From positions 2,220,001 to 2,284,000 of the forward strand of contig NZ_AP023439.1 in assembly GCF_014701095.1 (NCBI RefSeq): a stretch of DNA of 64,000 nucleotides, given 5' to 3'. The notes under the pieces were generated by a model. It saw only the letters and a program-made list of their open reading frames with translations. It was not told the origin of the DNA and did no database searches. Numbering within the stretch: the stretch's first letter is position 1; every line of letters starts with the position of its first letter. Both the position numbers and the translations under genes were made by a program. Positions 1 through 9,009 of this stretch are shown here, in pieces. Origin of the DNA: Streptomyces tuirus. Its GTDB lineage: Bacteria; Actinomycetota; Actinomycetes; Streptomycetales; Streptomycetaceae.

Positions 1-111
1 GAGAAGGTAGGGGACCGCGTCCCCGAGTCGGTGACGGAACGCGTCCGCCACCTCCGCGACCGAGCCACCCACAACGGCGGCGAGGACGACTGGGGCACGA
101 CCAACACGTGA
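1..111 (+). CDS. C-terminal 36 residues of an unidentified protein (5' truncated)
   Basis: An open frame enters from the left edge and ends at TGA 109-111. It encodes a charged tail (EKVGDRVPESVTERVRHLRD...) with no recognisable motif. A GC hairpin follows 22 bp downstream, which fits the end of a transcription unit. The frame is uninterrupted and third positions are mostly G/C, so it is probably the end of a real gene, but the product cannot be named. Confidence 0.5.
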   Translation, partial: EKVGDRVPESVTERVRHLRDRATHNGGEDDWGTTNT

Positions 112-133
112 CCCTCTGATGCCGATCATGCCA

Positions 134-151
134 GCGCCCCGAAAGGGGCGC
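134..151 (+). terminator. Short GC hairpin after the first gene, start of a REP-like unit
   Basis: GCGCCCC (134-140), loop GAAA, GGGGCGC (145-151) forms a perfect 7-bp stem with a stable tetraloop. The sequence after it (152-200, containing gtgcggctccgccgcgtggg) resembles a dispersed intergenic repeat that I recall from many Streptomyces genomes. Two related units occur in this window at 5549-5647 and about 11768-11800. Confidence 0.55.
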
Positions 152-282
152 GGGGCTGTGTCGATGTGCGGCTCCGCCGCGTGGGCGCGACCAGCCCCGA
201 CGCACCCGCACGCGAACCCGGCGACGCACCCCCACGGCGCCCACGGCCCAAGCCGGCGCAGCGGTACGGCAGAATTTTGGCC

Positions 283-1731
283 ATGGGGATAGTCGCCGGG
301 TTGGACAGTTCACCCGATTTCACTCGTATCGTCGTCTGTGACACGGACTCCGGAGCCGTGCTCAGGCAGGGATATGCACCGCATCCGGTGGAGAGCCCCG
401 AGGGCGGCGGCCGGCCGTCGGACGTCGATCCGCAGGCCTGGCTGCTCTCGCTGGGCGAGGCCGCGGGCGGCGGGCTGCTGGAGGGCGTGCAGGCGATCGG
501 CGTCTCGGCGCAGCAGAACGCCGTCGTGCCGCTGGACGCGCAGGGCAACACCGTGCGGCCGGCGATGGTCGGCGGCGACAAGCGCACGCAGGTGGCCGCG
601 GCCGATCTCGTCGACGCGCTCGGCGGGCGCGAGGCGTGGGCGCAGGCCGTGGGCTGTGTGCCGCAGGCCGCGCAGCCGGTCACCAAGCTGCGCTGGCTGG
701 CCCGCACCGAGCCGGAGAACGCCCAGCGCACCGCGATCCTCCTCCAGGCGCACGACTGGCTGGTGTGGCAGCTGCTGGGCCGGCCGGTGCGCAGAACCAC
801 CGACCGGGGCGGGGCGTCCGGCACCGGCTACTGGTCGGCGGCGACCGGCGGCTACCGGCCCGACCTCGTGGAGCTGGCGCTCGGGCACCAGGTGATGCTG
901 CCGGAGGTGATCGGCCCGGCGGACGCCGCCGGTACGACGCCGGAGGGGCTGCTCATCTCGGTGGGCACCGGCGAGACCATGGCGGCGGCGTTCGGACTCG
1001 GCATCGGCCTCGGCGACGCGGTGGTGTCGCTGGGCGCGTCCGGGTCCGTGATGGCCGTGCACCCCGAGGCGCTGGTCGACGGGTCCGGGATGATCACCGC
1101 GCTCGCGGACGCGACCGGCATGCACCTGCCCGTCGTCACCACGCTGAACGCCGTACGGACCCTGCGCGGGGCCGCCGAGCTGCTGGGGCTGCCGGATCTG
1201 GAGAGTCTGTCCGACCTCGCGATGAAGTCGACGCCCGGGTCGCACGGGCTGGTGCTGCTGCCCTATCTGGAGGGTGAGCGGACACCGAACCTGCCGCACA
1301 CCGCCGGGACGCTCGCCGGGCTCAGGCGCGAGTCGATGAAGGCGGAGCATCTGGCGCGGGCGGCGTTCGAGGGAATGCTGTGCGGGCTCGCGGACGCGCT
1401 GGACGTGCTGCGCGGCCGGGGTGTGGAGGTGCGGCGGGTGTTCCTGCTCGGGCCGGCCGCCGAACTGCCCGCCGTGCAGGCCGCGGCGCCCATGCTGTTC
1501 GGGACGCAGGTCGTGGTGCCGCAGCCCGCGGACTACGCGGCGATCGGCGCCGCCCGCCAGGCGGCCTGGGCGCTCGGGGCGTCGCAGGGCACGCTCGATG
1601 TGCGGAACCCGCCTGCCTGGCAGGGCGCGGTGGCGCAGGTGCTGGAGCCCGGGGACGAGCTGGCCGTGGGGCAGGCGGTGCGCCAACAGTTCGTGGCGGT
1701 TCGGGAGCAGACGCACCCCGGGGCCCTCTGA
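283..1731 (+). CDS. FGGY-family carbohydrate kinase, xylulokinase-like
   Basis: A 482-residue protein of the FGGY kinase family, which phosphorylates sugars or polyols with ATP in the cytoplasm; the closest type is xylulokinase. Family features are the N-terminal beta-strand MGIVAGLDSS, the sugar-site region around IGVSAQQNAVVPLD and MVGGDKR, the second ATP-binding lobe VSLGASGSVMAV, LPYLEGERTPNLP, and the C-terminal Gly-rich AAIGAARQAAWALG. The usual first phosphate loop (GxDxGTxSxK) is replaced by GLDSSPDFTRIVV, which is atypical. Start ATG 283 is chosen because translation upstream runs through the REP-like repeat and the conserved N-terminus begins here. It stands alone, and no transporter or isomerase is adjacent. 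The family is certain; the substrate is inferred. Confidence 0.85.
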   Translation: MGIVAGLDSSPDFTRIVVCDTDSGAVLRQGYAPHPVESPEGGGRPSDVDPQAWLLSLGEAAGGGLLEGVQAIGVSAQQNAVVPLDAQGNTVRPAMVGGDKRTQVAAADLVDALGGREAWAQAVGCVPQAAQPVTKLRWLARTEPENAQRTAILLQAHDWLVWQLLGRPVRRTTDRGGASGTGYWSAATGGYRPDLVELALGHQVMLPEVIGPADAAGTTPEGLLISVGTGETMAAAFGLGIGLGDAVVSLGASGSVMAVHPEALVDGSGMITALADATGMHLPVVTTLNAVRTLRGAAELLGLPDLESLSDLAMKSTPGSHGLVLLPYLEGERTPNLPHTAGTLAGLRRESMKAEHLARAAFEGMLCGLADALDVLRGRGVEVRRVFLLGPAAELPAVQAAAPMLFGTQVVVPQPADYAAIGAARQAAWALGASQGTLDVRNPPAWQGAVAQVLEPGDELAVGQAVRQQFVAVREQTHPGAL

Positions 1732-1841
1732 CGGTTTGACCGCCTGTCGGGTTAATTCGCTTGAGGTAACGCCGGTGGAGTGTTCGACGATAGGGGCCAG
1801 GGGCAACCACTCGCCCCGTCGTCCACTCCGAGAGAAGCAGC

Positions 1842-3575
1842 GTGCTCATACGACTTCTGCGGACCTATCTCAGGCCCTACAAGAGACCCATCACCCTGCT
1901 GGTGCTGCTGCAGTTCCTGCAGACCTGCGCCACGCTCTACCTGCCCACGCTGAACGCGGACATCATCGACCGGGGTGTCGTGAACGGCGACACCGGCTAC
2001 ATCCTGGGCTACGGCGGCCTGATGATCGGCATCTCGCTGGTCCAGGTCGTGTGCAACATCGGCGCCGTGTACTACGGCGCCCGTACGGCGTCGGCGCTGG
2101 GGCGGGACCTGCGGGCGTCCGTGTTCGACCGGGTGCAGTCGTTCTCCGCGCGTGAGGTCGGTCACTTCGGGGCGCCGTCGCTGATCACGCGGACGACGAA
2201 CGACGTCCAGCAGGTGCAGATGCTGGCGCTGATGACGTTCACGCTGCTGGTCTCGGCGCCGATCATGTGCGTGGGCGGCATCGTGCTCGCGCTCGGTCTC
2301 GACGTGCCGCTGTCCGGGGTGCTGGTGGCGGTCGTGCCGGTGCTGGGCATCTGCGTGACGCTGATCGTGCGGCGGCTGCGGCCGCTGTTCCGGTCGATGC
2401 AGGAGCGGCTGGACTCGGTGAACCGGGTGCTGCGCGAGCAGATCACCGGCAACCGCGTGATCCGCGCCTTCGTCCGGGACGAGTACGAGCAGCAGCGCTT
2501 CCGGAAGGCCAACACCGATCTCACCGACTTCGCGCTGGGCACCGGCAACCTGCTCGCGCTGATGTTCCCGATCGTCATGACGGTGGTGAACCTGTCGTCG
2601 ATCGCCGTGGTGTGGTTCGGCGCGCACCGGATCGACAGCGGCGGCATGCAGATCGGCGACCTGACGGCGTTCCTGGCCTATCTGATGCAGATCGTGATGT
2701 CCGTGATGATGGCCACCTTCATGTTCATGATGGTGCCGCGCGCGGAGGTGTGCGCCGAGCGCATCCAGGAGGTGCTGGACACCTCCTCCAGCGTCGTGCC
2801 GCCGTCGGCGCCGGTGCGGGAGCTGCGCCGGCACGGGCATCTGGAGATCCGCGGGGCGGGCTTCCGCTATCCGGGTGCCGAGGAGCCGGTGCTGCGGGCC
2901 GTGGACCTGGTGGCCAGGCCGGGTGAGACGACCGCCGTCATCGGCTCGACCGGCAGCGGCAAGTCCACGCTTCTCGGGCTGGTCCCGCGGCTGTTCGACG
3001 CGACCGAGGGGCAGGTGCTCGTCGACGGTGTCGAGGTGACGGAGATCGACCCGAAGCTGCTCGCGAGGACCGTCGGGATGGTGCCGCAGAAGCCGTACCT
3101 GTTCGCGGGGACGGTGGCGACCAACCTGCGCTACGGCAATCCGGACGCCACCGACGAGGAGCTGTGGCACGCGCTGGAGGTGGCGCAGGCCAAGGACTTC
3201 GTGGAGCGGCTGGAGAGCGGTCTCGACGCGCCGATCGCGCAGGGCGGGACGAACGTCTCCGGTGGTCAGCGCCAACGGCTCGCGATCGCCCGGACGCTGG
3301 TGCAGCGGCCCGAGATCTACCTCTTCGACGACTCCTTCTCCGCGCTCGACTACGCCACGGACGCCGCCCTGCGGGCCGCGCTGGGGCAGGAGACCGCCGA
3401 GGCGACCGTGGTGATCGTCGCCCAGCGGGTGGCGACCATCCGGGACGCCGACCGGATCGTCGTCCTCGACGAGGGCCGGGTCGTCGGCACCGGACGGCAC
3501 CACGAGCTGATGGCGGACAACGAGACCTACCGGGAGATCGTGCTCTCCCAGCTGACGGAAGCGGAGGCTGCCTGA
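1842..3575 (+). CDS. ABC exporter half-transporter A (degenerate ATP site)
   Basis: A 577-residue half-transporter with six N-terminal membrane segments (about residues 15-310) and a C-terminal nucleotide-binding domain. The Walker A motif is GSTGSGKST (K374) and the signature VSGGQRQR is canonical. The Walker B catalytic Glu is replaced by Asp (LFDDS, D497), and the H-loop His is replaced by Gln (VAQRVATI, Q528). This is the pattern of the degenerate site in heterodimeric exporters such as TM287/288 and TmrAB. GTG 1842 is preceded by AGAGAAG. The TGA overlaps the ATG of the partner gene by one base, so the two are translationally coupled. The substrate is unknown; a drug or lipid is typical. 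Confidence 0.92.
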   Translation: MLIRLLRTYLRPYKRPITLLVLLQFLQTCATLYLPTLNADIIDRGVVNGDTGYILGYGGLMIGISLVQVVCNIGAVYYGARTASALGRDLRASVFDRVQSFSAREVGHFGAPSLITRTTNDVQQVQMLALMTFTLLVSAPIMCVGGIVLALGLDVPLSGVLVAVVPVLGICVTLIVRRLRPLFRSMQERLDSVNRVLREQITGNRVIRAFVRDEYEQQRFRKANTDLTDFALGTGNLLALMFPIVMTVVNLSSIAVVWFGAHRIDSGGMQIGDLTAFLAYLMQIVMSVMMATFMFMMVPRAEVCAERIQEVLDTSSSVVPPSAPVRELRRHGHLEIRGAGFRYPGAEEPVLRAVDLVARPGETTAVIGSTGSGKSTLLGLVPRLFDATEGQVLVDGVEVTEIDPKLLARTVGMVPQKPYLFAGTVATNLRYGNPDATDEELWHALEVAQAKDFVERLESGLDAPIAQGGTNVSGGQRQRLAIARTLVQRPEIYLFDDSFSALDYATDAALRAALGQETAEATVVIVAQRVATIRDADRIVVLDEGRVVGTGRHHELMADNETYREIVLSQLTEAEAA

Positions 3576-5503
3576 TGGCGGGGCCCATGGGGCGGATGAT
3601 GGCCGGGGGCGGCCCCGACCAGCGCTCGCTCGACTTCAAGGGGTCGGGCAAACGGCTCGTCGCGCGGTTCCGGCCGGAGCGGATCACCATCGGCGTGCTG
3701 CTGCTGTGCGTGGTGCTCAGCGTCGGCCTCAGCGTCGTCGGGCCGAAGATCCTCGGCAAGGCGACCGACCTGGTCTTCGCCGGCATCGTCGGGCGGGGCA
3801 TGCCGGAGGGGGCGAGCAAGGAGCAGGTCCTCGACTCCATGCGGCAGCGCGGGGACGGTGACGTCGCCGACATGCTGCGCAGCACCGACTTCACCCCGGG
3901 CGAGGGCATCGACTTCACCGCCGTAGGGCATGTGCTGCTGCTGGCGCTGGGCGTGTTCACGGTGGCCGGGCTGCTGATGGCGGTGGCGACGCGGCTGGTG
4001 AACCGGGCCGTGAACCGGACCATGTTCCGGATGCGCGAGGACGTCCAGACGAAGTTGTCGCGGCTGCCGCTGTCGTACTTCGACAAGCGCCAGCGCGGTG
4101 AGGTGCTGTCCCGGGCGACCAACGACATCGACAACATCGGGCAGACGCTCCAGCAGTCGATGGGGCAGCTCATCAACTCGGTGCTGACCGTCATCGGCGT
4201 GCTCGCGATGATGTTCTGGGTCTCCTGGATCCTGGCGCTGGTCGCGCTGGTGACCGTGCCGCTGTCGTTCGTCGTCGCCACGCGCGTGGGCAAGCGGTCG
4301 CAGCCGCACTTCGTGCAGCAGTGGCGTACGACGGGCAAGCTCAACGCGCACATCGAGGAGATGTACACCGGGCACACCCTGGTGAAGGTGTTCGGGCGGC
4401 AGGAGGAGTCGGCCGAGCAGTTCGCCGAGCAGAACGACGCGCTGTACGAGGCGGGGTTCAAGGCGCAGTTCAACAGCGGGGTCATGCAGCCGCTGATGAT
4501 GTTCGTGTCGAACATCAACTATGTGCTGGTCGCGGTGGTCGGCGGGCTGCGGGTGGCCTCCGGCTCGCTGTCGATCGGCGATGTGCAGGCCTTCATCCAG
4601 TACTCGCGGCAGTTCTCGATGCCGCTGACGCAGGTGGCGTCCATGGCGAACCTGGTGCAGTCGGGTGTCGCCTCGGCGGAGCGGGTCTTCGAGCTGCTCG
4701 ACGCGGAGGAGCAGGGCGCCGACCCGGTGCCGGGCCTGCGGCCCGAGGAGCTGCGCGGGCAGGTGGCGCTGGAGCACGTGTCGTTCCGCTACAACCCCGA
4801 CAAGCCGCTCATCGAGGACCTGTCGCTGAAGGTCGAGCCGGGGCACACGGTCGCCATCGTCGGCCCCACGGGTGCCGGCAAGACGACCCTGGTGAACCTG
4901 CTGATGCGGTTCTACGACGTCACCGGCGGGCGCATCACCCTCGACGGCGTCGACATCGCGCGGATGTCCCGGGACGAACTGCGGGCCGGGATCGGCATGG
5001 TGCTCCAGGACACCTGGCTGTTCGGCGGCACGATCGCGGAGAACATCGCGTACGGGACGTCGAGGGAGGTCACCCGCGGGGAGATCGAGGAGGCGGCCCG
5101 GGCGGCGCACGCGGACCGGTTCGTGCGGACGCTGCCGGACGGGTACGACACGGTGATCGACGACGAGGGGACCGGGGTCAGCGCGGGTGAGAAGCAGCTG
5201 ATCACCATCGCGCGGGCGTTCCTGTCCGACCCGGTGATCCTGGTGCTGGACGAGGCGACGAGCTCGGTCGACACCCGTACCGAGGTCCTCATTCAGAAGG
5301 CCATGGCGAAACTCGCCCACGGCCGGACGTCGTTCGTCATCGCGCACCGGTTGTCGACGATCCGGGACGCGGACGCGATCCTGGTGATGGAGAACGGGGC
5401 GATCGTCGAGCAGGGCACGCACGAGGAGCTGCTCGCGGCGGGTGGGGCGTATGCGCGGCTGTATCAGGCGCAGTTCGCGCAGGCGGTGGCCGAAGTGGAC
5501 TGA
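3575..5503 (+). CDS. ABC exporter half-transporter B (canonical Walker motifs)
   Basis: A 642-residue partner of the preceding subunit, with a longer N-terminal region (MAGPMGRMMAGGG...) and an insertion between the first two membrane helices. The NBD has Walker A GPTGAGKTT, Walker B LVLDEATSS (E560) and H-loop IAHRLST (H591), all canonical. Its signature is VSAGEKQ (535-541) rather than LSGGQ. In a heterodimer this weak signature faces the degenerate Walker B and H-loop of subunit A, giving one dead and one active site. ATG 3575 overlaps the upstream stop. The gene is followed by a large bidirectional terminator. Confidence 0.93.
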   Translation: MAGPMGRMMAGGGPDQRSLDFKGSGKRLVARFRPERITIGVLLLCVVLSVGLSVVGPKILGKATDLVFAGIVGRGMPEGASKEQVLDSMRQRGDGDVADMLRSTDFTPGEGIDFTAVGHVLLLALGVFTVAGLLMAVATRLVNRAVNRTMFRMREDVQTKLSRLPLSYFDKRQRGEVLSRATNDIDNIGQTLQQSMGQLINSVLTVIGVLAMMFWVSWILALVALVTVPLSFVVATRVGKRSQPHFVQQWRTTGKLNAHIEEMYTGHTLVKVFGRQEESAEQFAEQNDALYEAGFKAQFNSGVMQPLMMFVSNINYVLVAVVGGLRVASGSLSIGDVQAFIQYSRQFSMPLTQVASMANLVQSGVASAERVFELLDAEEQGADPVPGLRPEELRGQVALEHVSFRYNPDKPLIEDLSLKVEPGHTVAIVGPTGAGKTTLVNLLMRFYDVTGGRITLDGVDIARMSRDELRAGIGMVLQDTWLFGGTIAENIAYGTSREVTRGEIEEAARAAHADRFVRTLPDGYDTVIDDEGTGVSAGEKQLITIARAFLSDPVILVLDEATSSVDTRTEVLIQKAMAKLAHGRTSFVIAHRLSTIRDADAILVMENGAIVEQGTHEELLAAGGAYARLYQAQFAQAVAEVD

Positions 5504-5562
5504 GTCGCGTCCGGGGGTGCCGGGTGGGGTCGTGGGGCGGCTGTGGGTCCGGTGGGGGCTGG

Positions 5563-5633
5563 TCGCGCAGTTCCCCGCGCCCCTTCAGGGACGTGCAGTC
5601 GGCGCCCCTTCAGGGGCGCGGGGAACTGCGCGA
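5563..5633. terminator. Bidirectional terminator, perfect 22-bp inverted repeat
   Basis: The left arm at 5563-5584 (TCGCGCAGTTCCCCGCG...) and the right arm at 5612-5633 are perfect 22-bp reverse complements. With a few mismatches the stem extends to 5549-5647. It lies between the convergent ABC exporter operon and the sigma factor gene, so it can end transcription from both sides. The arm sequence belongs to the same dispersed repeat family as 134-200 and 11768-11800. Confidence 0.8.
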
Positions 5634-5660
5634 TCCGCCCCCACCGGCCCGCAGACCGCA

Positions 5661-6983
5661 TCAGTCCAGATAACCCCTCAGCTGGTCCGCGAAGGCGTGG
5701 TCCCGCAGTTTGTTCAGAGTCTTCGACTCGATCTGGCGTATCCGTTCCCGCGTCACACCGAAGATCCTGCCTATCTCCTCCAGCGTGCGGGGGCGGCCGT
5801 CCGCCAGGCCGTAGCGGAGTTGGACCACCTTCCGCTCCCGCTCCCCCAGCGTCGACAGGACCGCCTCCAGGTGCTCCCTGAGCAGCAGGAACGCCGCCGA
5901 CTCCACCGGAGACGTCGCGTCGCCGTCCTCGATCAGGTCGCCCAGGGCGACGTCGTCCTCCTCGCCCACGGGCGCGTGCAGCGACACCGGCTCCTGGGCG
6001 AGGCGCAGCACCTCGCTGACCCGCTCCGGCGGCAGCTCCAGGTGGGCCGCGACCTCCTCGGGCGTCGGCTCGTAGCCGCGCTCCTGGAGCATGCGGCGCT
6101 GGACGCGGACGACGCGGTTGATGAGCTCCACGACATGGACCGGGACCCTTATCGTGCGGGCCTGGTCGGCCAGGGCGCGGGACATGGCCTGCCGGATCCA
6201 CCAGGTCGCGTACGTGGAGAACTTGTAGCCGCGGGCGTAGTCGAACTTCTCGACCGCCCTGATCAGGCCGAGGTTGCCCTCCTGGACGAGGTCGAGCATC
6301 GTCAGGCCGCGGCCGACGTACCGTTTGGCGACCGACACGACCAGGCGCAGATTCGCCTCGATCAGGCGGCGCTTGGCCATGCGGCCCATGACGACGAGCC
6401 GGTCCAGGTCCACCGCGAGCTGGCTGTCCAGGTCGGGGGTGCGCCGCAGCTTCTCCTCCGCGAACAGGCCGGCCTCGACACGGCGGGCGAGTTCGACCTC
6501 CTCGGCGGCGGTCAGCAGGGGGATGCGGCCGATCTCCCGCAGGTACTGGCGGAACAGGTCCGAGGAGGGGCTGCCGGAGTCGGTGCGGGCCGGGGCCGGT
6601 ACGACGACCTCGGCGGGCTCGGCCGCCTCCACGGCCTCGGCGGGCGGCTCCTCCGGCTCCGGTTCCGACTCGGGGTGGTGCGCGGCGCGGCTCTGCGCCG
6701 GGACCGCGGACAGGGCGTCGGCCTCCGCGTCCGGCGCGGTGCCGTCGGCGCCGGGCGCGGCACCGGCGTCGGTCTGGGTGAGGGTCTGGGTCTGCACGGG
6801 GGCGACCTCCAGGATGATCGCTGCCAAGGGGTACGGCAGCGGCACTTCGGGAGCGGAATCGGCCTCGCCGCTTTCCGTCCCGTACGCGATGAGCGGAACC
6901 GCGGGGGTCTGGGACCCGTCGGTGACGGATCGGCCGCGCTCCGAGGACTCAGGCACCGGAACCCAGTGTGGGGTAAGACACAT
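5661..6983 (-). CDS. hrdA: Principal-like RNA polymerase sigma factor, HrdA type
   Basis: A 440-residue sigma-70 group 1/2 protein. After a 150-residue acidic, low-complexity N-terminus come region 1.2 ([20 protein letters not shown]), region 2 with the -10 recognition helix ([30 protein letters not shown]), region 3, and region 4.2 with the [24 protein letters not shown]. Region 2.4 and 4.2 residues match principal sigma factors, so promoter preference should resemble HrdB. In Streptomyces the Hrd paralogues other than HrdB are dispensable. The ATG at 6983 is chosen by position after dnaG; no strong Shine-Dalgarno sequence is visible, so the exact start is uncertain. It lies 58 bp after dnaG in the same direction. 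Confidence 0.9.
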   Translation of the reverse strand: MCLTPHWVPVPESSERGRSVTDGSQTPAVPLIAYGTESGEADSAPEVPLPYPLAAIILEVAPVQTQTLTQTDAGAAPGADGTAPDAEADALSAVPAQSRAAHHPESEPEPEEPPAEAVEAAEPAEVVVPAPARTDSGSPSSDLFRQYLREIGRIPLLTAAEEVELARRVEAGLFAEEKLRRTPDLDSQLAVDLDRLVVMGRMAKRRLIEANLRLVVSVAKRYVGRGLTMLDLVQEGNLGLIRAVEKFDYARGYKFSTYATWWIRQAMSRALADQARTIRVPVHVVELINRVVRVQRRMLQERGYEPTPEEVAAHLELPPERVSEVLRLAQEPVSLHAPVGEEDDVALGDLIEDGDATSPVESAAFLLLREHLEAVLSTLGERERKVVQLRYGLADGRPRTLEEIGRIFGVTRERIRQIESKTLNKLRDHAFADQLRGYLD

Positions 6984-7042
6984 CGTCGCCACGAGGGGCG
7001 TGCGATGACTTTTTGCTTCCGGTCCGTGACCGCGCGGTGACC

Positions 7043-8962
7043 TCAGAGCGCGGCGGCGCCGTGCTCCCGGAGGGTCTGGTCGTACTGCTGGAGGACCCAC
7101 AGTTCGTTCTGCACGGCGGCGAGCTCGGCCGGGTCGCCGTGGGTGCCGAGGCGGGTGAGCCGGCCCGTGATGTCGCGGATACGGCGCTCGACGGCCCGGC
7201 GGCGGACCGTCACCAACTGGGCGCCCGCGTACACCTCGTCGGCGCCCTTCACGCCCTTGTGCAGCATGATCGCCTCGACGGCCAGCTCCGTGACCATCGC
7301 GCGGACCGCGTCGTCCGGGGCGGCCTCGCGGACCCTGACCAGGTAGTCCTGGGGGTCGGCGACGCCCGGTTCGGCGCCGCCCGCGTCATGGATGGCCTGG
7401 CGGACGGCGGCGTAGGGCGGGGCGGTGAACTCGTCCACGCCGTACGCGTCGAAGGCCGGGGAGACCAACTCGGGGCGCTGGAGGGCGAGTTTGAGGAGCT
7501 CCCGCTCGGTGGCGAAGACCGGGTTGCGGAGGTTGAGGGCCGGGCCGCCAGGGGCGGCGCTCTGGGGCGGGCCGGCGTACTGCCGCTGCGGGTGGTGCCG
7601 CTCCGGGGCGGGGCCCTGGCCGCCGCGGTCGCGGGCCCAGCGGGCCAGCTGGGCCACGCGCTTGACCACGAACTGGGTGTCGAGGATGCCGAGCATGCCG
7701 GCGAGCTGGACGGCCACCTCGTGCTGGGCGCCGCTGTTCTTGATGCGGGCGACGATCGGGGCGGCCTCGTCCAGCGCGGACGCGCGGCCCGCCGGGGTGT
7801 CGAGGTCGTAGCGGCTCACGATCTGGCGGAGCGCGAACTCGAAGAGTGGGGTGCGGGGTTCGACGAGGTCGGCGACGGCCTCGTCGCCCTTGGCGAGGCG
7901 CAGGTCGCAGGGGTCCATGCCGTCCGGGGCGATGGCGATGTACGTCTCGGCGGCGAACTTCTGGTCGTCCTCGAAGGCGCGCAGGGCCGCCTTCTGGCCG
8001 GCGGCGTCGCCGTCGAAGGTGAAGATGACCCGGGCCGAGCCGTTGTCCATGAGCAGCCGGCGCAGGATCTTGATGTGGTCGCCGCCGAAGGCGGTGCCGC
8101 AGGTGGCGATGGCGGTCGTCACACCGGCGAGGTGGCAGGCCATGACGTCCGTGTAGCCCTCGACGACGACCGCGCGGGACGCCTTGGCGATGTCCTTCTT
8201 CGCCAGGTCGATGCCGTAGAGGACCTGGGACTTCTTGTAGATCGCCGTCTCGGGCGTGTTCAGGTACTTCGGGCCGTTGTCCGCCTCGTAGAGCTTGCGG
8301 GCGCCGAAGCCGACGACGTCGCCGCCGATGTCGCGGATGGGCCACATCAGCCGGCCGCGGAAGCGGTCGATGGGGCCGCGGCGGCCCTCCTGGGAGAGGC
8401 CGGAGAGGACCAGCTCCTTGTCGGTGAAGCCCTTGCCGCGCAGGAAGCGCGTGAGGTGGTCCCAGCCCTGGGGGCTGTAGCCGACGGAGAAGTGCTGGGC
8501 GGCGGCCTGGTCGAAGCCGCGCTCGGCGAGGAACTGGCGGCCGGTGTCGGCCTCCGGGCTGGTCGCGAGCTGCTCCGCGTACCACTCGGCGGCGATCTTG
8601 TGGGCCTCGACCAGGCGGATCCGCTCGCCGCGCTGGTGGGAGGGGTTGTAGCCGCCCTCCTCGTAGCGCAGGGTGATGCCCGCCTGGCCGGCCAGGCGCT
8701 CGACCGCCTCCGAGAAGGTGAGGTGGTCGATCTTCATCACGAACGTGATGGTGTCGCCGCCCTCCTGGCAGCCGAAGCAGTGGAAGAACCCCTTGCTCGG
8801 GCTGACCTGGAAGGACGGCGACTTCTCGTCGTGGAAGGGGCAGAGACCCTTGAGGTTCCCGCCGCCCGCGTTGCGCAGCTGGAGGTACTCGGACACCACG
8901 GCGTCGATCGGGACCGCGTCCCGTACCGCCTTCACGTCCTCGTCGTTGATCCGTCCTGCCAC
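7043..8962 (-). CDS. dnaG: DNA primase DnaG
   Basis: A 639-residue replicative primase that makes RNA primers for lagging-strand synthesis. The N-terminal CHC2 zinc ribbon has C41, H44, C62 and C65 ([10 protein letters not shown]...FHCFGC). The catalytic TOPRIM core follows, with the Glu-containing motif [16 protein letters not shown] and the acidic motif [13 protein letters not shown]. The C-terminal part is the DnaB-interacting region, preceded by a Pro/Gln-rich linker ([15 protein letters not shown]). Length is normal for actinobacterial DnaG. The sigma gene follows directly in the same orientation, recalling the dnaG-rpoD pairing of the macromolecular synthesis operon. Confidence 0.97.
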   Translation of the reverse strand: MAGRINDEDVKAVRDAVPIDAVVSEYLQLRNAGGGNLKGLCPFHDEKSPSFQVSPSKGFFHCFGCQEGGDTITFVMKIDHLTFSEAVERLAGQAGITLRYEEGGYNPSHQRGERIRLVEAHKIAAEWYAEQLATSPEADTGRQFLAERGFDQAAAQHFSVGYSPQGWDHLTRFLRGKGFTDKELVLSGLSQEGRRGPIDRFRGRLMWPIRDIGGDVVGFGARKLYEADNGPKYLNTPETAIYKKSQVLYGIDLAKKDIAKASRAVVVEGYTDVMACHLAGVTTAIATCGTAFGGDHIKILRRLLMDNGSARVIFTFDGDAAGQKAALRAFEDDQKFAAETYIAIAPDGMDPCDLRLAKGDEAVADLVEPRTPLFEFALRQIVSRYDLDTPAGRASALDEAAPIVARIKNSGAQHEVAVQLAGMLGILDTQFVVKRVAQLARWARDRGGQGPAPERHHPQRQYAGPPQSAAPGGPALNLRNPVFATERELLKLALQRPELVSPAFDAYGVDEFTAPPYAAVRQAIHDAGGAEPGVADPQDYLVRVREAAPDDAVRAMVTELAVEAIMLHKGVKGADEVYAGAQLVTVRRRAVERRIRDITGRLTRLGTHGDPAELAAVQNELWVLQQYDQTLREHGAAAL

Positions 8963-9009
8963 GAGGTGAGTCTACGGGGCCGAACTGACACTCCTGACAG
9001 CCCCGGCGG

